This document shows, in pieces, positions 41,573 to 49,026 of a stretch of DNA of 64,000 nt (positions are counted from its first letter, which is position 1; each line of letters opens with the position of its first letter). The notes under the pieces are model-generated. The model saw only the letters and a program-made list of their open reading frames with translations. It was not told the origin of the DNA and made no database searches. Origin of the DNA: CAYVHU01 sp964451415 (GTDB lineage Bacteria > Pseudomonadota > Alphaproteobacteria > Rhodospirillales > Magnetovibrionaceae); contig CAYVHU010000008.1 in assembly GCA_964451415.1 (NCBI GenBank), positions 62,001 to 126,000 of the forward strand, given 5' to 3'. The position numbers were made by a program, and so were the translations under genes.

Positions 41573-42136
41573 TCAGTCCTCGGGACCAAAGCACAAATCA
41601 TAGTCCGTGCATTCCTCGCACGACGGTGCGCGGCAGGTATAAACACCTTGCGCAATGCACAATTGTTTATATAAAAATTTCTTCCATTTCATGTCATGAA
41701 CATTCAATGCGGCCAGTTTGGGAAAGTTGCGCACCATCAAAGCACTCAGTTCGCTTCTGTCGAACAATCCCAGATCCTGCCACAAATGATCCGATCCCAG
41801 ACACGCCGAGCACACGATATCGGCGACGAACAACTCTGAGACGTCACGTCCGGCACGGTGGCGATACAACAACTTGCGAAGATCCTGCCATTCCAGAGAC
41901 CGCGAAGACGGGCGCCGAAGCGTCGATCGCAACCCGCACGGAAGCCTGACCCCGGGAAAGTGGTGACGCCGCAAAGCATGAAACCCCGTAGCTGAAAGGC
42001 CCAACCACCCCCCAAGCGCACTATTTCCATAGCGTGCACTCAACACCATGGCCGCCATGGCGGCGTCATTGCCATGGCCGCGGGCATGCAACAGGATCTT
42101 GCTGCGGGAACGTTCTCTCAGAGCCACGGTGCGCAT
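41573..42136 (-). CDS. nifQ: NifQ, molybdenum delivery for FeMo-co
   Basis: 187 residues. The C-terminal cluster motif C-x4-C-x2-C-x5-C is seen in CRAPSCEECTDYDLCFGPED, preceded by MKWKKFLYKQLCIAQG, the NifQ signature. The LSARYGNSALGGWLGL N-terminal block also fits. NifQ carries a Mo-Fe-S cluster and donates Mo to NifEN/NifH. Its start lies next to the stop of the 2Fe-2S ferredoxin gene without gap, and its stop overlaps the draG start region. Confidence 0.93.
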   Translation of the reverse strand: MRTVALRERSRSKILLHARGHGNDAAMAAMVLSARYGNSALGGWLGLSATGFHALRRHHFPGVRLPCGLRSTLRRPSSRSLEWQDLRKLLYRHRAGRDVSELFVADIVCSACLGSDHLWQDLGLFDRSELSALMVRNFPKLAALNVHDMKWKKFLYKQLCIAQGVYTCRAPSCEECTDYDLCFGPED

Positions 42137-42421
42137 TTAAAGCGGCTTGACCGTCACCGGTCCCAAAACTTGCGCCTGACACGCAAGGCGTTCTTTGCGC
42201 CCCGCCATAACATCGCGCAGCACCCGGTCTTCCAATACGGATGGTTCCGACAAATTCTCGATGCCGTCCACCACCTGCATCAGGCAATTGCCACAGTCGC
42301 ATTCGCGGCATCCATAGGTGATGGAGGACCCGACTTTTTCCGACACTTCGATGACACGCGTTCCCACCGGAACGGTGATGGTGAGATCAATGTCTGCAAA
42401 AGTAATATTGGCTTTGGCCAT
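42137..42421 (-). CDS. Plant-type [2Fe-2S] ferredoxin, nif-associated
   Basis: 94 residues. The beta-grasp ligands are C-x4-C-x2-C in YGCRECDCGNCLMQV (Cys 38, 43, 46), with a fourth Cys in ERLACQAQV near residue 81. An additional Cys at 41 lies within the loop. The N-terminus ITFADIDLTITVPVGTRVIE is the first beta hairpin. It lies between the 4Fe-4S ferredoxin and nifQ, nine and zero bases away. A donor role in nitrogen fixation is inferred from context. Confidence 0.9.
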   Translation of the reverse strand: MAKANITFADIDLTITVPVGTRVIEVSEKVGSSITYGCRECDCGNCLMQVVDGIENLSEPSVLEDRVLRDVMAGRKERLACQAQVLGPVTVKPL

Positions 42422-42430
42422 GAACGTCCC

Positions 42431-42709
42431 CTAACGCGCCTGAATTTCGGCTCGTGTTTTTTCCATCATTTCCGGCACAATGCCCGTGAGCGAACCCGGT
42501 GGATTGATGGCCTGCCCCGTTGCATCCACAATCGCTCCTTCGACGGGGCATATGCTGGCGCACTGCGCATCGGCATACTCACCGTTGCATTCCGCACACT
42601 TTTTCTGGTCGATTATAAAATGCGCATCGACCATATAAATGGCATCGGACGGACACAACACAGAACACGCCCAGCAATTCACACAGCCTTCAACGATACT
42701 TAAAGCCAT
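42431..42709 (-). CDS. fdxN: 2x[4Fe-4S] ferredoxin (FdxN-like)
   Basis: 92 residues. First motif CVNCWACSVLCP (Cys 9, 12, 15, 19); second motif C-x2-C-x8-C-x3-C in CAECNGEYADAQCASICP, the spacing found in FdxN. A C-terminal tail of about 35 residues follows (INPPGSLTGIVPEMMEKTRA). It starts seven bases after nifB. FdxN-type ferredoxins reduce NifH or serve NifB; both are possible here. Confidence 0.92.
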   Translation of the reverse strand: MALSIVEGCVNCWACSVLCPSDAIYMVDAHFIIDQKKCAECNGEYADAQCASICPVEGAIVDATGQAINPPGSLTGIVPEMMEKTRAEIQAR

Positions 42710-42716
42710 GACAAGA

Positions 42717-44231
42717 TTACCCCGCAGCTTTCAAGATGGTGAGATCCTTGAACACATGTCCGCGTTCAACCAGTTCGCGGTACATGGCTTTGAGCGCGTC
42801 TTCGATCGGCTCCCAGGCATATTCGCCGCTGGGCAGGATGCCTGCGTCCTCCAGTTGTTCCCAAGGCTCGATACCGATCTTGGCCGACACGACGGCGGAA
42901 CAATCCGCCAACGCCTCTAAAATACCGTCCAACACGGAACCTTTTTCTGCACCCTCGGGACACACATCGGGCCCGACGCAATAGGCATTTTCGATCTTGC
43001 GGGGGCCGATCAGACGCACCCCTTCGGGAGACACTTCATAGATCAGAAATTCCGTGGCATGGCCGAAGTGCTGGTTGACGACCCCGTCACCCTTAGTGGT
43101 CACCGCAATGCGCGCGCTCGGCGTGCCTTCAGGAGCCAAAAGCTCACGCGTCTTCACTGCGCGCAGGGCGTCACGGTGTGCCTCGATGCCTTCATGGACA
43201 CGAAGACGCTTTTCCATGGCCGCTTCGTGGTCGATCTTCATCGCCTCGACCTTGTCCAAGGTAAATTCCTGACCGCGATCTTCGCCCAGAAGGCCGACCG
43301 CATCGGCGCGGCACTGGCGGCAGTGGCGCATCATGTTCATGTCGCCCGCGCACGCATCTTGAAGGGCGCTCAGTTCGCGTTTATTCGGACCGCGTTGCCC
43401 CATGAGACCGTAAAATGTCCCGTGTTCGGGCTCGGAAATCAGCGGCATAACGTTGTGCAGAAATGCCCCCTTGGTTTTTACGATCCGCGAAACCTCTTGT
43501 AAGTGTTTATCGTTAACGCCCGGAATCATCACCGAATTCACCTTGACCAGAACGCCACGCTCGATGAGCATTTCCAGACCTTTTTGCTGACGTTCGATGA
43601 GGATTTTGGCCCCCTTGATTCCCTTCACGCGTTTATGATTCCAAAACACCCAAGGATAAATCTTTTCGCCGACAAGCGGATCAACGCAGTTGATGGTGAT
43701 GGTCACATGATCGACGTTCAGCGCCACAATCTCATCCACATGATCGGGCAGCGCCAAACCGTTGGTCGAGAGACATAGCTTGATATCCGGAGCCTTTTCC
43801 ACGATCTTGCGAAAGGTCTCGAAGGTGCGTTCGGGGTTGGCCAACGGATCACCCGGACCGGCCACACCCAACACCGTCATCTGGGGGATTTCACTGGCCA
43901 CCGCGAGCACTTTTTTTGCCGCCTGATCGGGGCTCAGCAGTTCTGAGACCACGCCGGGGCGGCTTTCGTTGGCGCAGTCGTATTTACGATTGCAAAAATG
44001 GCATTGGATGTTGCACGCCGGTGCGACGGCGACATGCATCCGAGCGTAATAATGATGCGCTTCTTCGGAATAACAGGGATGATTGTGGACCTTTTCGCGC
44101 ACGCTTTCGGGCAAATGCCCCATGGCGTCTTCACTGGACCCGCACGTCCCTGAAGCGCATCCATCGCCAGAAGAGCGCCCCGATTGTTGCCCAGGCGACT
44201 GATTGTCTTGACCGAGAACCTTGAGTTCCAT
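42717..44231 (-). CDS. nifB: NifB, radical SAM NifB-co synthase
   Basis: 504 residues with two domains. The radical SAM domain has the CxxxCxxC motif in PACNIQCHFCNRKYDC, GPGDPLANPERTFET, and CRQCRADAVGLLGEDR as the later Cys ligands. The C-terminal NifX-like domain (RIAVTTKGDGVVNQHFGHATEFLIYEV) starts near residue 385. It fuses two 4Fe-4S units with carbide into the FeMo-co core. It opens the nifB-ferredoxin-ferredoxin-nifQ-draG unit and has a sigma-54 promoter and a NifA site. Confidence 0.97.
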   Translation of the reverse strand: MELKVLGQDNQSPGQQSGRSSGDGCASGTCGSSEDAMGHLPESVREKVHNHPCYSEEAHHYYARMHVAVAPACNIQCHFCNRKYDCANESRPGVVSELLSPDQAAKKVLAVASEIPQMTVLGVAGPGDPLANPERTFETFRKIVEKAPDIKLCLSTNGLALPDHVDEIVALNVDHVTITINCVDPLVGEKIYPWVFWNHKRVKGIKGAKILIERQQKGLEMLIERGVLVKVNSVMIPGVNDKHLQEVSRIVKTKGAFLHNVMPLISEPEHGTFYGLMGQRGPNKRELSALQDACAGDMNMMRHCRQCRADAVGLLGEDRGQEFTLDKVEAMKIDHEAAMEKRLRVHEGIEAHRDALRAVKTRELLAPEGTPSARIAVTTKGDGVVNQHFGHATEFLIYEVSPEGVRLIGPRKIENAYCVGPDVCPEGAEKGSVLDGILEALADCSAVVSAKIGIEPWEQLEDAGILPSGEYAWEPIEDALKAMYRELVERGHVFKDLTILKAAG

Positions 44232-44264
44232 ATTTCACCCTTCAAAAAACTGTAAAAGATAAAA

Positions 44265-44280
44265 TGCAAAGTCCGTGCCG
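44265..44280 (-). promoter_or_regulatory. Sigma-54 promoter of nifB
   Basis: Minus strand CGGCACG-GACT-TTGCA, 33 bases before the nifB ATG. Confidence 0.88.
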
Positions 44281-44362
44281 GGTCGAAAAAATTTCTATCA
44301 CTCTGATTCTAAAGCCATTTTCATCTACCCTTCAGATCATAACGTCACAAAAGAGCCCCCTT

Positions 44363-44378
44363 TGTCGCATCTCCGACA
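44363..44378 (-). promoter_or_regulatory. NifA upstream activator site for nifB
   Basis: TGT-N10-ACA (TGTCGCATCTCCGACA), 83 bases above the -24 element and 22 bases after the nifA stop. Confidence 0.75.
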
Positions 44379-44399
44379 AATCTTTCACAAGTGGGGGGA

Positions 44400-45962
44400 T
44401 CAGATGTGGCGCACTTTGATGTTGAGGGTCTGGATGCGATACGCGATCTGGCGCGGGGTCATGTTCAAAAGACGCGCCGCGCGGGCCTGCACCCACCCGG
44501 CTTCTTCCAATGCCGCGATCACACGTTCGCGCTCGTCCACGTTAGGATCGGTAAAATCAATCTGCGGCGTAGACGGCGCTGCCCCCAAAGGACTTTCCTG
44601 CTTTGCACCTTGAACCAAGAGATGATCCGCAAGGCCCGCCAAGGCGATCACATCACGGTCAATCACACCATTTTCGCTCATGATGGCCGCCCGCTCCAGG
44701 GTGTTTTCCAATTCTCGCACATTACCCGGCCAGCCATGACGCACCAAAACGCGCACGGCACTGTCGGTAATTTGCAAAGGACGACCTTGAAGTTTGGAAA
44801 TTTTTCCCACCAGAAATGCCGCCAGATCGGGAATGTCCTCGGTCCGTTCGCGCAGCGGCGGCATGTTGATGGGCATGACATTCAAACGATAGTAAAGGTC
44901 TTCGCGAAACTCGCCGCTTTCCACGGCCGCTTCCAGATCGCGGTTGGTCGCCGCGATCACGCGCACATCGACCTTCAAGGTCTTGACCCCGCCCACACGT
45001 TCAAACTCGCCTTCTTGCAAAATACGCAGGAGCTTGGCCTGAAAGGTGGCGGAAATCTCGCCGATTTCATCGAGGAACAACGTTCCGCCGTCGGCCATCT
45101 CAAAACGCCCCTTGCGCTGCATATTGGCCCCGGTAAAGGCACCCTTTTCATGGCCAAAGAGTTCCGATTCCAGCAAATTATCGGGAAGCGCCGCACAGTT
45201 GAGCTTGATCATGGGGCCATTGACGCGCGGCGAATTGTAATGGATGGCGTTGGCCACCAGTTCCTTGCCCGTGCCGCTTTCCCCACGGATCAACACCGTC
45301 GTACTCCACACCGAGACCAGGCGCACTTGTTCGAAGACCGTACGCATCACGCCCGAACGACCCACCATATTGTCAAAACCGTGCTCATGCTTGACCGCGC
45401 GGCGCAAGGTGTCGCGTTCGGCTTTCAATTCCCGCGTCTCTTGTTCCAACTGCATCCACAGGCGCACCGTCTGGGCGATCAAATTGGCAATCATTTCCAA
45501 GAAAAGTGCGCGGCCTTCCAGGCTTTCCTCGCTCTGCAACGGTTGCGCCGCCAAAACCCCCATGGGCGTGTTACCGGAAAAAATCGGCACACCGATAAAC
45601 GGCAACTCACTGTCGTAAAACCCGGTGCGGCCCAAAAACTTCGGCTCCTTCGCAATCTTCGGCACGATGACCGGCACACAGGTTTCCATGATTTCGCCAA
45701 CCACGCCTTCACCCGGGCGATAGCTGATAGTGTCCAGCGAAACCACGCTTTCTTGGTGCGCAACACGCAGGCTCAGGTTGCCCGTTTCCTCATCCAGAAG
45801 GCTGATCATGCCGTTTTGAAAACCGCTCATGTCATGCAACAGGGTAAAAACGTCCTGCAACGTCTCCTTCAAATTCAAGGACCGGCTTAAGACCTGACTG
45901 ACCTTGAACAAGGTTTCCATGTCCGATTTGATCCGCGCACAGGTGCGTTCATCATCGCTCAT
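44400..45962 (-). CDS. nifA: NifA, sigma-54-dependent activator (Cys-linker-free type)
   Basis: 520 residues: an N-terminal GAF domain to about 180, an AAA+ domain with Walker A GESGTGKEL, the sigma-54 contact loop GAFTGAN and Walker B GGTLFLDEIGE, then an HTH near the end (AARLLNMTPRQIAYRIQTL). Most alphaproteobacterial NifA proteins carry a Cys-rich oxygen-sensing linker after the AAA+ domain; here LENTLERAAIMSENGVIDRD and the linker have no Cys. Control by the NifL encoded just upstream fits this. Start overlaps nifL by ATGA. Confidence 0.96.
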   Translation of the reverse strand: MSDDERTCARIKSDMETLFKVSQVLSRSLNLKETLQDVFTLLHDMSGFQNGMISLLDEETGNLSLRVAHQESVVSLDTISYRPGEGVVGEIMETCVPVIVPKIAKEPKFLGRTGFYDSELPFIGVPIFSGNTPMGVLAAQPLQSEESLEGRALFLEMIANLIAQTVRLWMQLEQETRELKAERDTLRRAVKHEHGFDNMVGRSGVMRTVFEQVRLVSVWSTTVLIRGESGTGKELVANAIHYNSPRVNGPMIKLNCAALPDNLLESELFGHEKGAFTGANMQRKGRFEMADGGTLFLDEIGEISATFQAKLLRILQEGEFERVGGVKTLKVDVRVIAATNRDLEAAVESGEFREDLYYRLNVMPINMPPLRERTEDIPDLAAFLVGKISKLQGRPLQITDSAVRVLVRHGWPGNVRELENTLERAAIMSENGVIDRDVIALAGLADHLLVQGAKQESPLGAAPSTPQIDFTDPNVDERERVIAALEEAGWVQARAARLLNMTPRQIAYRIQTLNIKVRHI

Positions 45963-47536
45963 CGGGACGATTTTTCTCCTTTATGAGGGTCTGTGGCGGC
46001 GAAAATCACTTCGGCCTTGCAGCCCCCGGGCGTCAGTCCGGAAATGAGCACGGGGGTAAGGTTGTCGATCTTGAGGCTTCCGCCCTGCGCAGCAACAATC
46101 TGACGCGCCAAAACGAGCCCCATGCCGGGACGCGAACGCGTTTTTTTCCACGCACTGAAAAAAGGTTCGTAAATCTTAAGGCGTATGGTCTCATCCAGGC
46201 CGCCACCGCTATCGCAAATCTCCATCTTCACGTCACCGGACGACGGCGCACTTGTGGTCATCACAATTTCACGCCGCGCGCCGCCGGCGTCCTTAATGGC
46301 GAGGATGGCATTGTCCACAAGGTTCTTGATCATGGTGCGCAAAGCGTTGGCGCGCCCGGGGACGTTGGGCAGAACCTTGGCCGGACGCCAATCGACAAAA
46401 ATCCCCTCACGCAACAAAGCGTCAATGGAAACATCGAGAACCTCACGGATCAACTCATTGATATTGAGCGACGCAACCGGTTCATCCGCCACATGGGGCA
46501 ACGCGGCCTTGAGCTTTTCCAAGGCATCGCCGCCCGCTTTCAAAACCTCTTCGATCGGCGCCGCCAACGCACCACCGCCGTTTTGTCGCTCCATCATCTG
46601 AGCCGCAGCACTCATCACATTCAACGGCCCTTGCAATTGGAAAATGGCCCCCGAAACGATCTCGCGCATGCCCTGGGCCATTTGCTGTTCCGCCACCAAG
46701 GCACGCATGGCGTTGGTGCGGGCCTGCTCATAACGTTGGCGCTGCAAGGTGATATCACTGGCGACAAACAACAAACCGCTTTGGCCGACGGGCGTAAAAT
46801 AGCCCGCCGCACTCATGTCGTGTTCGTGGACCTTGCTTGCCGAACACGAAAACCAGTGCCGCTCCGCGTTCGGCGCTTCAACGCTGATCTCAAGTGCCGG
46901 AAATTTGTCCCCTTGAGCGTGACGTTCCTGAAAAGCCTGTGCAAACACATCCGCCGGTTCGCCCTCTTCGGTCTCGCGCTTTAAATCCTGGTAGGCCTGA
47001 TTGGAGAAAACAACCCGACCCAGGGAGTCCAGAAGAACGATCACCACCGGTGCCGCCTCAACCACCGAGGTGATCAGGGCATCTTGGTTCTTCACCTTGC
47101 TTTCCAGTTGGTGCAAATCGGTGACATCGTTGTGCATGCCGACAAAGTGGATGATCGCCCCCGTGGCGTCGCTCACCGGGACAACGTTCAAATCTGCCAG
47201 ATAGCGTCTGCCGTCCTTGGTCCGATTGACCAACCGTCCCTGCCAGGGCGCACCGGCGGTAATGGTCGCCCACAAATCCTTGTAGATTGAGATGGGCGTC
47301 GCTTTGTCCGATAGCAAAGACTCGTTGCGACCCACAACCTCATCGCGGGCATACCCGCTCAAACGCTCGAAGGCGGGGTTGACGTACAAGATGTTCGCTT
47401 GCGTATCGGTAATCGACGTCGCCACCGGAACATATTCGATGGCGCGCCGAAAAACGTCCAACGCAATCTCGCCATCGGGCTGACGCGCGCCGGATACCGA
47501 ACGCGTGGACACTGAGGGGTCTTGTGGCGACGCCAT
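45959..47536 (-). CDS. nifL: NifL, flavoprotein anti-activator of NifA
   Basis: 525 residues. PAS1 (YVPVATSITDTQANILYVNP, VGRNESLLSDKATP, WQGRLVNRTKDGRRYLADL) is the FAD-binding type of Azotobacter NifL; PAS2 and an H-like region follow, then an ATP-binding GHKL domain (NLVDNAILAIKDAGG, EICDSGGGLDE). In the H region, AIFQLQGPLNVMSAA has Phe where Azotobacter NifL has His, so it is no kinase. The TTG at 47587 lies within the -12 element, so the ATG at 47536 is the start. Confidence 0.93.
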   Translation of the reverse strand: MASPQDPSVSTRSVSGARQPDGEIALDVFRRAIEYVPVATSITDTQANILYVNPAFERLSGYARDEVVGRNESLLSDKATPISIYKDLWATITAGAPWQGRLVNRTKDGRRYLADLNVVPVSDATGAIIHFVGMHNDVTDLHQLESKVKNQDALITSVVEAAPVVIVLLDSLGRVVFSNQAYQDLKRETEEGEPADVFAQAFQERHAQGDKFPALEISVEAPNAERHWFSCSASKVHEHDMSAAGYFTPVGQSGLLFVASDITLQRQRYEQARTNAMRALVAEQQMAQGMREIVSGAIFQLQGPLNVMSAAAQMMERQNGGGALAAPIEEVLKAGGDALEKLKAALPHVADEPVASLNINELIREVLDVSIDALLREGIFVDWRPAKVLPNVPGRANALRTMIKNLVDNAILAIKDAGGARREIVMTTSAPSSGDVKMEICDSGGGLDETIRLKIYEPFFSAWKKTRSRPGMGLVLARQIVAAQGGSLKIDNLTPVLISGLTPGGCKAEVIFAATDPHKGEKSSR

Positions 47537-47582
47537 ATTGCTCCGATGCACCGCTCTGCGCGTTGTTACCAGTTCCGTATTC

Positions 47583-47598
47583 TGCAAGGCCCGTGCCT
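47583..47598 (-). promoter_or_regulatory. Sigma-54 promoter of nifLA
   Basis: Minus strand AGGCACG-GGCC-TTGCA, 47 bases before the nifL ATG. It implies that NifA also activates its own operon. Confidence 0.85.
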
Positions 47599-47640
47599 AA
47601 ACGGTAATTCCCTTTCTACGACACATTCGCCGTGCCGTCT

Positions 47641-47698
47641 TGTCGTTTTTACGACAATGCGACGCGCTAAAGACATCCACTCTGTCGGGCATACGACA
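47641..47698. promoter_or_regulatory. Two NifA activator sites in the nifL-rnfA divergent region
   Basis: TGTCGTTTTTACGACA at 47641-47656 and TGTCGGGCATACGACA at 47683-47698, both TGT-N10-ACA with additional CG symmetry. They lie 43-100 bases from the nifL -24 element and 90-147 bases from the rnfA -24 element, so they can serve both directions. Confidence 0.78.
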
Positions 47699-47787
47699 TC
47701 AACAAAGACATCCGTCGTTCGACCCAACGCCGAGAAACCATATCGTTTTCATGGGTATACGCAAGGCTGCGGGCCCTGTCGAAAACT

Positions 47788-47804
47788 TGGTACGGTTGAT
47801 GCAT
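47788..47804 (+). promoter_or_regulatory. Probable sigma-54 promoter of the rnf operon
   Basis: TGGTACG-GTTG-ATGCA: GG and GC ten bases apart, with A for the first T of the -12 box. It ends 62 bases before the rnfA ATG. Confidence 0.65.
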
Positions 47805-47866
47805 TTCACCATGGCATGACGAGCGTGCACACGACGGATTTCAACGTAAAAACGGACTGAACCTCG

Positions 47867-48442
47867 ATGAAAGATATCCTGCTTCTCCTGATCGGCACGG
47901 CCTTGGTGAACAACATCGTCCTGGTGCAGTTCCTGGGGGTATGCCCGTTCATGGGCGTCTCCAACAAGGTGGACGCGGCCATCGGCATGGGTCTGGCCAC
48001 GACCTTCGTGCTTACGCTCACCTCGGTCACCAGCTGGGCCTTGCAGACCTTCATCATGGTGCCCTTGAATGTCGGCTATTTGCAGATCGTCAGTTTCATC
48101 GTTGTCATTGCGGCAGTGGTCCAACTGACGGAAATGCTGATCAAGAAAACGTCACCCGCATTGTATCAGGTACTGGGTATCTTTCTGCCGTTGATCACCA
48201 CCAATTGCGCCATTTTGGGTGTGGCGCTGTTGAATGCACAGAAAAATCACAATTTCCTTGAAAGCCTGTTGTACGGCTTCGGCTCCGCGGTCGGCTTCAC
48301 CATTGTCATGGTGTTGTTCGCAGGGCTACGTGAGCGCCTTGCCGTTGCCGACATTCCGGGCCCCTTCAAGGGTGCCCCCATCAGCTTCGTCACGGCAGGA
48401 TTTCTGGCCTTGGCGTTCATGGGCTTCACCGGCCTGTCTTGA
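47867..48442 (+). CDS. rnfA: Rnf complex subunit A
   Basis: 191 residues with six hydrophobic segments. LVNNIVLVQFLGVCPFMGVS and LPLITTNCAILGVALLN are the two conserved half-membrane Cys motifs that hold a 2Fe-2S cluster between RnfA and RnfE. First gene of rnfABCDGEH; it probably drives ferredoxin reduction for nitrogenase using the ion gradient. The stop lies 13 bases before rnfB. Confidence 0.97.
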   Translation: MKDILLLLIGTALVNNIVLVQFLGVCPFMGVSNKVDAAIGMGLATTFVLTLTSVTSWALQTFIMVPLNVGYLQIVSFIVVIAAVVQLTEMLIKKTSPALYQVLGIFLPLITTNCAILGVALLNAQKNHNFLESLLYGFGSAVGFTIVMVLFAGLRERLAVADIPGPFKGAPISFVTAGFLALAFMGFTGLS

Positions 48443-48455
48443 GGGAGAAGACAAT

Positions 48456-48998
48456 ATGCTCGTCGCCATTTCCGCTCTCGCCGCGCTGGGCCTTTTCCTC
48501 GGCCTCATACTCGGCCTCGCTTCCAAGTACCTAAAGGTCGATGGAGACGTCAAGACCGCAGAAATCGAAGCCATGCTGCCCGGTTCACAATGCGGCCAAT
48601 GCGGGTATCCCGGCTGCGGTCCCTATGCCGAGGCCGTCGGCGGAGGCAATGCGTCCGTTTCCCTGTGCCAGCCGGGGGGGAAATCTCTCGCCCTCGCCCT
48701 CGCCATCAAACTTGGCGTGCGCGTGGACTTAAACGCCATGGAAGAACAAGTTCCGCAACTGGCCTTCGTCAACGAAGGGCTGTGCATCGGCTGCACCAAA
48801 TGCTTCAAACGTTGCCCGACCGATGCTTTGGTCGGCGCAAACCGGCAGATCCACGTGGTCATCCGCGACGCCTGCACCGGGTGCGGCAAGTGTGTGGAAA
48901 TCTGCCCCACGCAAAGCCTGCAATTGCGCGACGTGCCCGTGACCCTGGAAAACTGGTATTGGCCGAAACCGTCGCCAGATCTCGCGTTGGCTTCGTAA
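48456..48998 (+). CDS. rnfB: Rnf complex subunit B (multi-cluster ferredoxin)
   Basis: 180 residues from the ATG at 48456, with AGGGAGAAG before it. An N-terminal membrane helix (ISALAALGLFLGLILGLASKYL) is followed by the 4Fe-4S motif CGQCGYPGCGPYAEAV and two ferredoxin motifs CIGCTKCFKRCP and CTGCGKCVEICP. It receives or passes electrons at the cytoplasmic face. The longer in-frame reading begins within rnfA and is rejected. Confidence 0.96.
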   Translation: MLVAISALAALGLFLGLILGLASKYLKVDGDVKTAEIEAMLPGSQCGQCGYPGCGPYAEAVGGGNASVSLCQPGGKSLALALAIKLGVRVDLNAMEEQVPQLAFVNEGLCIGCTKCFKRCPTDALVGANRQIHVVIRDACTGCGKCVEICPTQSLQLRDVPVTLENWYWPKPSPDLALAS

Positions 48999-49026
48999 GC
49001 GCAGAACACCCTTAGGGAGAATACCG

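Noticed and set aside
44391..45890. 499-residue plus-strand ORF opposite nifA
   Set aside because: Antisense shadow of nifA.
47536..47587. TTG start of nifL at 47587
   Set aside because: The TTG is part of the sigma-54 -12 element, so it cannot be in the transcript.
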